From Sepioteuthis lessoniana (lineage: Eukaryota; Mollusca; Cephalopoda; Myopsida; Loliginidae), in assembly GCA_963585895.1 (NCBI GenBank), contig CAUZXS010002453.1, positions 62,001-126,000 of the forward strand: a stretch of DNA of 64,000 nt. The letters run 5' to 3'. The translations under genes were made by a program, and so were the position numbers. Below the pieces are notes generated by a model. That model had not been told where the DNA came from, did not search any database, and saw only the letters and a list, made by a program, of their open reading frames with translations. Numbering within the stretch: position 1 is the first letter of the stretch; the number at the start of each line of letters is the position of its first letter. This document shows positions 49,901 to 61,900 of the stretch, piece by piece.

Positions 49901-52900
49901 GCTTCTCAGTGATACTCTAAATAAATAGAGAGACATATTACTACTGAAGAGGGCAGTTACTGTTCTTGCTATAGAATATAATGTGAACAGCACTTTTTTT
50001 TCGTGTAGGTGATTTTACTTTGATACTGTTTAACGTGTGTCATAGGTTAATTAGACTGCACGTTAAATTGTTTGTGAGGTGTGCTAGTTTTTGACATGTA
50101 GAATTTATTAGTTTTACCAGAAAAAAACTAGTCTGCATGAACTGAAGGATGCTGAGATAGACGTGTTGACTTAGGTATTAAAATATAGTTTAAGTTGGCA
50201 GTTTACCTGAGGTGCTTTGATCAACTCAACGACGAATTCTTTGACGTTTATAGGATCGACTAGCTGAACAACACCACCAGCTTCAAGATCCTTTCCAACT
50301 GTAAGTGTGGCCACTCTGTCTTCTGGTGTTAGTGTTATCCAACCAGGACCTGTGGGTCTGATATCTCCTGGATTTCCCGTTGGATTTGGTTCCAGTGTGA
50401 TAGCACTGTCTGGTAGTAGAGTATCATCTTCCATTTCGTCCACAAGTGGGCATGTTGCTACAAAGAACATATTTATAGGTTGAAATTGACTGTCCATACA
50501 TATATATAAGAGATGTCAACTATTAGCACCAATAGACTCTGTTCTTTATAAAGCGGAGCGATATTTGACCAAAGGAAATATAACTGATCTATAGTGTTAA
50601 AGTTGATAAACATGCAAATATCCGAAAGGATTAACAACTTATGACAAGAGATTAGGAAGAATGTTAGTAGATAGATTAGTTTAAGAAATCATATGGCATA
50701 AAAAATATCTTTTTTTGGAAGTGAATTGCCGAGAGTTTAAAGGTGAAGAGAATAGTTTCATTTCATGCAGTTGAAGAGTGATAGGATTGTATAGGCTATA
50801 ATTTGTGTTGTGCCTCTATATGAATATAGATAATGTAAAATCGGTATTTACGTAGTGGCGTGGTACTGGCAGGAACAATTGTAGATACAGTTGTGGGCAC
50901 AGTCTTTGCTGTAGTCACAGCAGGAACAACAGTTGTTGCTATGATGATAAAAAAGAAGAATCGTATGCATGTCTGTTAGAATTGAAGTTCTCAATTGACG
51001 GCTATTTAAAAACAGATTTAAATGAAAGTGATAAAGAAAAGCAAAAACATCGTTATAAATTCATTGGAAATGTTAGTCGTAGTTGTTTTGCTTTTAAAGT
51101 AGGAAACTTTCATAGTATGAAATTGAAAGATATATGTGAAGAAATAATCGACTGGCGATGGAAGATCAATAAGTCTTTAGAATTATACGGTTACTGCACT
51201 TAATAATAGAAAGGGATCGAACGGTGGGAAGGCAAAAAGCAATTGGTAGAAAGACTCACTAGATTCCTTGATACATATTTTAGTAGAGACTTTCACTACA
51301 ACAGGTTTTGTTGGATCCAAAGGAACTATTGTGATTTTCAGGGCAGTGTTATCTGTACCGGGCGGAATAGTGACAGGCTTGTCAGGCGATGATGTAATTT
51401 TAGGTACTACTGGTGGCACGATTTCTGCAGGTGTAGTAGCTGCACCTGGTGCAACACCGCCAGCAGCCGGGGTAGTTGCTGCGCCTGGTGCCCCTGGTAG
51501 AACTCCAGCGGGAGTACCTCCGACGCCGGGTTCAACTCCACCTGGAGTAGTGGCAGCTCCAGCTGGTGCTGGGGTAGTTGTCTGTGAAAAGAAAAAAAAA
51601 CGTTTTAATTACATAAGCTCAACGAGAAACTATAGCTAAAACCTATGTGTCCAATATAGTTAGTAATGGAATCTAGTGAAATATCTTGTTGCTTCTACGT
51701 CGATATGGAAGCGATTCTTGTAAATCTATAGAGTATATGGGCAGAAGAGCTGGTTTTTTGTTTACATTTAACTGATGCTTTGCAATCTATCTACAACAGT
51801 GAATATTAAGAAGAATTAGATGATTGAACAATTATCTGATTTAATAACTGAACACTGAACGCTGTTTGGTAAGCGATAGTTGTATTCCATGTTTGGAGAA
51901 TAACTAGTTACTTGCAAACATTGGATGAACTTGTGCTTTGTGAAAGCTATAGGGAAATGATTTTTGCCTCTCGGTGATACTCTAAATAAATAGAGAGATA
52001 TATTACTACTGTAGAGGGTAGTTTGTGTTCTTGTTATTGAATATAATGTGAAGAGCCCTTTGTTTGTGTAGGTGATTTTGCTTTGATACTGTTTAATGTG
52101 TGTCGTAGGTAAATTAGACTGCGAGGTTAAATTGTTAGTGAGGTGTGCATGTTTTTGACATGTAGAATTTATTAGTTTTTCAAGACACAAACTAGTCTGT
52201 ATGAATTGAAGGATGCTGAGATACACGTGTTGACTTAGGTATTAAAATATAGTTTAAGGTGGCAGTTTACCTGAGGTGCTTTGATCAACTCAACTACGTA
52301 TTCTTTGACGTTTATTGGATCGACTAGCTGAACAACACCACCAGCTTCAAGATCCTTTCCAACTGTAAGTGTGGCCACTCTGTCTTCTGGTGTTTGTGTT
52401 ATCCATCCCGGACCAGTGGGTCTGATATCTCCTGGATTTCCCGTTGGATTTGGTTCCAGTGTGATTGCACTGTCTGGTAGTAGAGTATCATCTTCCATTT
52501 CGTCCACAAGTGGGCATGTTGCTACAAAGAACATATTTATAGGATGAAAGTGACAATCCATACATATATATAAGAAATGTCAACTATTAGTACAAAGCTA
52601 AGCGATATGTGACCAAAGGAAATATAACTGATCTATAGTGTTAAAGTTGAAAAACATGCAAATCTTCTAAGCGAATAACACCTTATGATAAGAGATTTGA
52701 ACAATGTAATTAGATAGATTAGTTTAAGAAATCATATGGCATAAAAAATATCTTTTTTTTGGAAGTGAATTGCCGAGAGTGTAAAGGTGAAGAGATTATT
52801 TTCATTTCATGCAGGTGAAGAGTGATTGGCTTGTATAGGCTATATTTTGTGTTGTGCCTCTATATGAATATAGATAATGTAAAATCGGTATTTACGTAGT

Positions 52901-55900
52901 GGCGTGGTACTGGCAGGAACAATTGTAGATACAGTTGTGGGTACAGTCTTTGCTGTAGTCACAGCAGGAACAACAGTTGTTGCTATGATGATAAGAAAGA
53001 AGAATCATATGCATGTCTGTTAGAATGGATGTTCTCAATTGACAGCTATTTGAAAATGGATTGAAATGAAAGTGATAAAGAAAAGCAAAAACATCGTTAT
53101 AAATTCATTGGAAATGTACGTCGTAGTTGTTTTACTTTTAAAGTAGGAAACTTTCATAGTATGAAATTGAAAGATATATGTGAAGAAATAATCGACTGGC
53201 GATGGAAGATCAATAAGTCTTTAGAATTATACTGTTACCGCACTTAATAATAGAAAGGGATCAAATGGTGGAAAGGCAAAAAGCAATTGGTAGAAAGACT
53301 CACTAGATTCCTTGATACATATTTTAGTAGAGACTTTCACTACAACAGGTTTTGTTGGATCCAAAGGAACAATTGTGATTTTCAGGGCAGTGTTATCTGT
53401 ACCGGGCGGAATAGTGACAGGCTTGTCAGGCGATGATGTAATTTTAGGTACTACTGGTGGCACGATTTCTGAAGGTGTAGTAGCTACACCTGGTGCAACA
53501 CCGCCAGCAGCTGGGGTAGTTGCTGCGCCTGGTGCACCTGGTAGAACTCCAGCGGGAGTACCTCCTACGCCTGGTGCAACTCCACCTGGAGTAGTGGCAG
53601 CTCCAGCTGGTGCTGGGGTAGTTGTCTGTGAAAAGAAAAAAACGTTTTAATTGTATAAGCTTAATTACCAACTTCAGCTAAAAACCTATGAGTCCAGTAC
53701 AGTTAGTAATATATTCTCGTGAAATATCTTTCTGCTTCTACGAAGACATGTAAGCGATTCTTGTAAAGCTAATAAACGGAAGAGCGGGTATTTTTCTTGC
53801 ATTCAACCGTTGCATTGCAATCTATCTACAACAGTGAATAATAATTCTACGGAGAATTAGATGATTGAGCAAATATCTGATTTAATAACTGAACACTGAA
53901 CGCTGTTTCGTAAGCAATAGTTGTTTTCCAAGTGTGTAGAATAACTAATTACTTGCAAACATCGGTTGAACTTGTGTTGTGTGAAAGCTATATGGAAATG
54001 ATGTTTACTTCTTGGTTATACACTAAATAAATAGAGAGACATATTACTACTAAAGAGGCTAGTTACTGTTCTTGCTATAGAATATAATGTAAACAGACCT
54101 TTGTTTGCGTAGGTGATTTTGCTTTGAAACTGTTTAAAGTGTGTGGTAGGTAAATTAGGCTGCACGTTTAAATTGTTAGTCTTGTATGCTTGTTTTTGAC
54201 ATGTAGAATTTATTAGTTTTTCCAGACACTAGCCTGCATTAATTGAAGGATGCTGAGATAGACGTGTTGACTTAGGTTTTAAAATATATTTTAAGTTGGC
54301 AGTTTACCTGAGGTGCTTTGATCAACTCAACTACGTATTCTTTGACGTTTATTGGATCGACTAGCTGAACAACACCACCAGCTTCAAGATCCTTTCCAAC
54401 TGTAAGTGTGGCCACTCTGTCTTCTGGTGTTAGTGTTATCCAACCAGGACCTGTGGGTCTGATATCTCCTGGATTTCCTGTTGGATTTGGTTCCAGTGTG
54501 ATAGCACTGTCTGGTAGTAGAGTATCATCTTCCATTTCGTCCACAAGTGGGCATGTTGCTACAAAGAACATATTTATAGGATGAAAGTGACAATCCATAC
54601 ATATATATAAGAGATGTCAACTATTAGCACCAATAGACTCTGTTCTTTATAAAGCGGAGCGATATTTGACCAAAGGAAATATAACTGATCTATAGTGTTA
54701 AAGTTGATAAACATGCAAATATCCGAAAGGATTAACAACTTATGACAAGAGATTAGGAAGAATGTTAGTAGATAGATTAGTTTAAGAAATCATATGGCAT
54801 AAAAAATATCTTTTTTTGGAAGTGAATTGCCGAGAGTGTAAAGGTGAAGAGAATAGTTTCATTTCATGCAGTTGAAGAGTGATAGGATTGTATAGGCTAT
54901 AATTTGTGTTGTGCCTCTATATGAATATAGATAATGTAAAATCGGTATTTACGTAGTGGCGTGGTACTGGCAGGAACAATTGTAGATACAGTTGTGGGCA
55001 CAGTCTTTGCTGTAGTCACAGCAGGAACAACGGTTGTTGCTATGATGATAAAAAAGAAGAATCGTATGCATGTCTGTTAGAATGGAAGTTCTCATTGACA
55101 GCTATTTAAAAATGGATTGAAATGAAAGTGATATAGAAAAGCAAAGACATCGTTATAAATTCATTGGAAATGTAAGTGGTAGTTGTTTTGCTTTTAAAGT
55201 AGGAAACTTTCATAGAATGAAACTAAAAGATATATGGGAAGAAATAATCGACTGGCGAGGGAAGATCAATAAGTCTTTAGAATTATACTGTTACTGCACT
55301 TAATAATAGAAAGGGATCAAACGATGGGAAGGCAAAAAGGAATAGGTAGAAAGACTCACTAGATTCCTTGATACATATTTTAGTAGAGACTTTCACTACA
55401 ACAGGTTTTGTTGGATCCAAAGGAACAATTGTGATTTTCAGGGCAGTGTTATCTGTACCGGGCGGAATAGTGACAGGCTTGTCAGGCGATGATGTAATTT
55501 TAGGTACTACTGGTGGCACGACTTCTGCAGGTGTAGTAGCTGCACCTGGTGCAACACCGCCAGCAGCTGGGGTAGTTGCTGCGCCTGGTGCCCCTGGTAG
55601 AACTCCAGCGGGAGTACCTCCGACGCCTGGTGCAACTCCACCTGGAGTAGTGGCAGCTCCAGCTGGTGCTGGGGTAGTTGTCTGTGTAAAGAAAAAACGT
55701 TTTAATTGCATGAGCTCAACGACAAACTATAGCTAAAAACCTCTGTTTCCAATACAGTTATTAATGTATTCTAGTGAAATATCTTGCTGCTTCTACGTCG
55801 ATATGTAAGCGATTCTTGTAAATCTATAGTGTATATTGACAGAAGAGCGGGTATTTTGTTTATATTTAACTGATGCATTGCAATCAATCTACAACAGTGA

Positions 55901-58900
55901 ATATTAAGAAGAATTAGATGATTGAACAATTATCTGATTTAATAACTGAACACTGAACGCTGTTTGGTAAGCGATAGTTGTTTGGTAAGTGTGTAGAATA
56001 ACTAATTACTTGCAAACATAGGAGGAACTTGTGTTGTGTGAAAGCTATATGGAAATGATTTTGCTTCTCAGTGATACTCTAAATAAATAGAGAGACATAT
56101 TACTACTGAAGAGGGCAGTTACTGTTCTTGCTATAGAATATAATGTGAACAGCACTTTTTTTTCGTGTAGGTGATTTTACTTTGATACTGTTTAACGTGT
56201 GTCATAGGTTAATTAGACTGCACGTTAAATTGTTTGTGAGGTGTGCTAGTTTTTGACATGTAGAATTTATTAGTTTTACCAGAAAAAAACTAGTCTGCAT
56301 GAACTGAAGGATGCTGAGATAGACGTGTTGACTTAGGTATTAAAATATAGTTTAAGTTGGCAGTTTACCTGAGGTGCTTTGATCAACTCAACGACGAATT
56401 CTTTGACGTTTATAGGATCGACTAGCTGAACAACACCACCAGCTTCAAGATCCTTTCCAACTGTAAGTGTGGCCACTCTGTCTTCTGGTGTTAGTGTTAT
56501 CCAACCAGGACCTGTGGGTCTGATATCTCCTGGATTTCCTGTTGGATTTGGTTCCAGTGTGATAGCACTGTCTGGTAGTAGAGTATCATCTTCCATTTCG
56601 TCCACAAGTGGGCATGTTGCTACAAAGAACATATTTATAGGTTGAAATTGACTGTCCATACATATATATAAGAGATGTCAACTATTAGCACCAATAGACT
56701 CTGTTCTTTATAAAGCGGAGCGATATTTGACCAAAGGAAATATAACTGATCTATAGTGTTAAAGTTGATAAACATGCAAATATCCGAAAGGATTAACAAC
56801 TTATGACAAGAGATTAGGAAGAATGTTAGTAGATAGATTAGTTTAAGAAATCATATGGCATAAAAAATATCTTTTTTTGGAAGTGAATTGCCGAGAGTTT
56901 AAAGGTGAAGAGAATAGTTTCATTTCATGCAGTTGAAGAGTGATAGGATTGTATAGGCTATAATTTGTGTTGTGCCTCTATATGAATATAGATAATGTAA
57001 AATCGGTATTTACGTAGTGGCGTGGTACTGGCAGGAACAATTGTAGATACAGTTGTGGGCACAGTCTTTGCTGTAGTCACAGCAGGAACAACAGTTGTTG
57101 CTATGATGATAAAAAAGAAGAATCGTATGCATGTCTGTTAGAATTGAAGTTCTCAATTGACGGCTATTTAAAAACAGATTTAAATGAAAGTGATAAAGAA
57201 AAGCAAAAACATCGTTATAAATTCATTGGAAATGTTAGTCGTAGTTGTTTTGCTTTTAAAGTAGGAAACTTTCATAGTATGAAATTGAAAGATATATGTG
57301 AAGAAATAATCGACTGGCGATGGAAGATCAATAAGTCTTTAGAATTATACTGTTACTGCACTTAATAATAGAAAGGGATCGAACGGTGGGAAGGCAAAAA
57401 GCAATTGGTAGAAAGACTCACTAGATTCCTTGATACATATTTTAGTAGAGACTTTCACTACAACAGGTTTTGTTGGATCCAAAGGAACTATTGTGATTTT
57501 CAGGGCAGTGTTATCTGTACCGGGCGGAATAGTGACAGGCTTGTCAGGCGATGATGTAATTTTAGGTACTACTGGTGGCACGACTTCTGCAGGTGTAGTA
57601 GCTGCACCTGGTGCAACACCGCCAGCAGCTGGGGTAGTTGCTGCGCCTGGTGCCCCTGGTAGAACTCCAGCGGGAGTACCTCCGACGCCTGGTGCAACTC
57701 CACCTGGAGTAGTGGCAGCTCCAGCTGGTGCTGGGGTAGTTGTCTGTGAAAAGAAAAAAAAAACGTTTTAATTGCATAAGCTCAACGACAAACTATAGCT
57801 TAAAATCTATGTGTCCAATACAGTTAATTATGTATTCTAGTGAAATATCTTGCTGCTTCTACGAAGATATGTAAGCGATTCTTGTAAAGCTAATAAACGG
57901 AAGAGCGGGTGTTTTTCTTGCATTCAACCGTTGCATTGCAATCTATCTACAACAGTGAACAATTATTCTAAGGAGAATTAGATGATTGAGCAAATATCTG
58001 ATTTAATAACTGAACACTGATCGCTGTTTCGCAATCGATAATAGTTTTCCAAGTCTGTAGAATAACTAATTACTTGCAAACATAGGATGAACTTGTGTTG
58101 TGTGAAAGCTATATGGAAATGATTTTTGCTTCTCTGTGATACTCTAAATAAATAGAGAGACATATTACTACTGAAGAGGCCAGTTACTGTTCTTGCGATA
58201 GAATATAATGTGAACAGACCTTTGTTCGTGTAGGTGATTTTGCTTTATATTTTTTTACGTATAGCGATGTGGGTGAAATTAGTTATTTTCCCGAACACTA
58301 TATTTTTTAGGCACACAAATGATTTACGACACTATTCTTTAGTAACACAACAACGAAAGTTCCTTATTTGCAGCTTTGAATATGGTTTCTTTTTGGTGCT
58401 GCAAGAGTCGTGGTGTTTAGGCTTGTTGGATGTTTGGGACGAAATTTCTTAGCGGGATGTTAAGATGGCAGCATGTTGTTGGACTTGTGAGGGATGTGTT
58501 TAAAGTCACTGTGTATTTTTGTGTGTCTGGTATTTTTGGGGAGAGTGTGCGTTTTCTCCATTCATATGGACCAGAAGTGAAAAGGTGACTAGTGTGTCGA
58601 GAGCGGAGTTACGCTCTGATCGACATAGCCAAGTTTTTGGGGTGACATGAAGTGGTGCCTGTGGAAGGCATGCTGAATGTTTCTAATTTATGTTCAACTG
58701 AGATTCCTCGTAAAGAATCCATAAATTAGATGGTTCCCTCGTTGAGTGTCCATGTTGCTGCTGCTAGTGTTAAAGCCACAGTGAGATGTCCACACTGGGT
58801 GGCTTGTCTAGCTAAAAAGCATCGCTAAGCAGGGACGACCAGAGGCACGTCTGTTCTGGTCGCCGTCTTAAGCCGAAGAGAGAGGGTTTGGCCGCTCACC

Positions 58901-61900
58901 CGTTTTGCTAGCCGGAAATGAAGGTCCGGGCTGAATACAGTAAGTCATCCTGATTGGGTGAAATTCAGTGTTGAATCAAATTGGGCGCAAACAAAATACG
59001 AGATTTTCCTCTTCTCTACATACGTGTGTCATAGGTAAATTAGGTTGCACATTTAAATTGTTAGTCAGGTGTGCTTGTTTTGACAAGTAGAATTTATTAG
59101 TTTTTCCAGAAAAAAACTAGTCTGCATGAATTGAAGGATGCTGAGATAGACGTGTTGACTTAGTTATTAAAATATAGTTTAAGGTGGCAGTTTACCTGAG
59201 GTGCTTTGATCAACTCAACTACGTATTCTTTGACGTTTATTGGATCGACTAGCTGAACAACACCACCAGCTTCAAGATCCTTTCCAACTGTAAGTGTGGC
59301 CACTCTGTCTTCTGGTGTTAGTGTTATCCAACCAGGACCTGTGGGTCTGATATCTCCTGGATTTCCCGTTGGATTTGGTTCCAGTGTGATAGCACTGTCT
59401 GGTAGTAGAGTATCATCTTCCATTTCGTCCACAAGTGGGCATGTTGCTACAAAGAACATATTTATAGGTTGAAATTGACTGTCCATACATATATATAAGA
59501 GATGTCAACTATTAGCACCAATAGACTCTGTTCTTTATAAAGCGGAGCGATATTTGACCAAAGGAAATATAACTGATCTATAGTGTTAAAGTTGATAAAC
59601 ATGCAAATATCCGAAAGGATTAACAACTTATGACAAGAGATTAGGAAGAATGTTAGTAGATAGATTAGTTTAAGAAATCATATGGCATAAAAAATATCTT
59701 TTTTTGGAAGTGAATTGCCGAGAGTTTAAAGGTGAAGAGAATAGTTTCATTTCATGCAGTTGAAGAGTGATAGGATTGTATAGGCTATAATTTGTGTTGT
59801 GCCTCTATATGAATATAGATAATGTAAAATCGGTATTTACGTAGTGGCGTGGTACTGGCAGGAACAATTGTAGATACAGTTGTGGGCACAGTCTTTGCTG
59901 TAGTCACAGCAGGAACAACGGTTGTTGCTATGATGATAAAAAAGAAGAATCGTATGCATGTCTGTTAGAATGGAAGTTCTCATTGACAGCTATTTAAAAA
60001 TGGATTGAAATGAAAGTGATATAGAAAAGCAAAGACATCGTTATAAATTCATTGGAAATGTAAGTGGTAGTTGTTTTGCTTTTAAAGTAGGAAACTTTCA
60101 TAGAATGAAACTAAAAGATATATGGGAAGAAATAATCGACTGGCGAGGGAAGATCAATAAGTCTTTAGAATTATACTGTTACTGCACTTAATAATAGAAA
60201 GGGATCAAACGATGGGAAGGCAAAAAGGAATAGGTAGAAAGACTCACTAGATTCCTTGATACATATTTTAGTAGAGACTTTCACTACAACAGGTTTTGTT
60301 GGATCCAAAGGAACAATTGTGATTTTCAGGGCAGTGTTATCTGTACCGGGCGGAATAGTGACAGGCTTGTCAGGCGATGATGTAATTTTAGGTACTACTG
60401 GTGGCACGACTTCTGCAGGTGTAGTAGCTGCACCTGGTGCAACACCGCCAGCAGCTGGGGTAGTTGCTGCACCTGGTGCACCTGGTAGAACTCCAGCGGG
60501 AGTACCTCCGACGCCGGGTGCAACTCCACCTGGAGTAGTGGCAGCTCCAGCTGGTGCTGGGGTAGTTGTCTGTGAAAAGAAAAAAAAAGTTTTAATTGCA
60601 TAAGCTCAACGAGAAACTATAGCTAAAAACCTATGTGTCCAAAACAGTTAGTAATGTATTGTAGTGAAATATCTTGCTGCTTCTACGTCGATATGCAAGC
60701 GATTCTTGTAAATCTATAGAGTATATGAACAGAAGAGCGGGTACTTTGTTTACATTTAACTGATGCTTTGCAATCTATCTACAACAGTGAATATTAAGAA
60801 GAATTAGATGATTGAACAAGTATCTGATTTAATAACTGAACACTGAACGCTGTTAGGTAAGCGATAGTTGTTTTCCATGTTTGTAGAAAAACTAGTTACT
60901 TGCAAACATAGGATGAACTTGTGCTTTGTGAAAGCTATATGGAAATGATTTTTGCTTTTCGGTGATACTCTAAATAAATAGAGAGAAATATTACTACTGT
61001 AGAGGGCAGTTGTGTTCTTGTTATTGAATATAATGTGAAGAGCCCTTTGTTTGTGTAGGTGATTTTGCATGATTCTGTTTAACCTGTGTCGTAGGTAAAT
61101 TAGGCTGTACGTTTAAATTGTTAGTCATGTGTGCTTGTTTTTGACATGTAAAATTTATTAGTTTTTCCAGACACTAGCCTGCATTAATTGAAGGATGCTA
61201 AGATAGAGGTGTTGACTTGGGTATTGAAATATAGTTTAAGGTGGCAGTTTACCTGAGGTGCTTTGATCAACTCAACTACGTATTCTTTGACGTTTATTGG
61301 ATCGACTAGCTGAACAACACCACCAGCTTCAAGATCCTTTCCAACTGTAAGTGTGGCCACTCTGTCTTCTGGTGTTAGTGTTATCCAACCAGGACCTGTG
61401 GGTCTGATATCTCCTGGATTTCCCGTTGGATTTGGTTCCAGTGTGATAGCACTGTCTGGTAGTAGAGTATCATCTTCCATTTCGTCCACAAGTGGGCATG
61501 TTGCTACAAAGAACATATTTATAGGTTGAAATTGACTGTCCATACATATATATAAGAGATGTCAACTATTAGCACCAATAGACTCTGTTCTTTATAAAGC
61601 GGAGCGATATTTGACCAAAGGAAATATAACTGATCTATAGTGTTAAAGTTGATAAACATGCAAATATCCGAAAGGATTAACAACTTATGACAAGAGATTA
61701 GGAAGAATGTTAGTAGATAGATTAGTTTAAGAAATCATATGGCATAAAAAATATCTTTTTTTGGAAGTGAATTGCCGAGAGTTTAAAGGTGAAGAGAATA
61801 GTTTCATTTCATGCAGTTGAAGAGTGATAGGATTGTATAGGCTATAATTTGTGTTGTGCCTCTATATGAATATAGATAATGTAAAATCGGTATTTACGTA

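Larger units (their letters stand above)
45037..57359. repeat. 6.16-kb tandem segmental duplication (two copies, three cassettes each)
   Basis: Copy 1 is about 45037-51197 and copy 2 about 51198-57359, offset 6,161-6,162 bp. Exons, introns and private variants repeat in the same order with only scattered single-base differences. Identity begins at the CACTTAATAATAG word in the B-C intron. A third copy starts at about 57360 but diverges within exon B. Confidence 0.92.
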
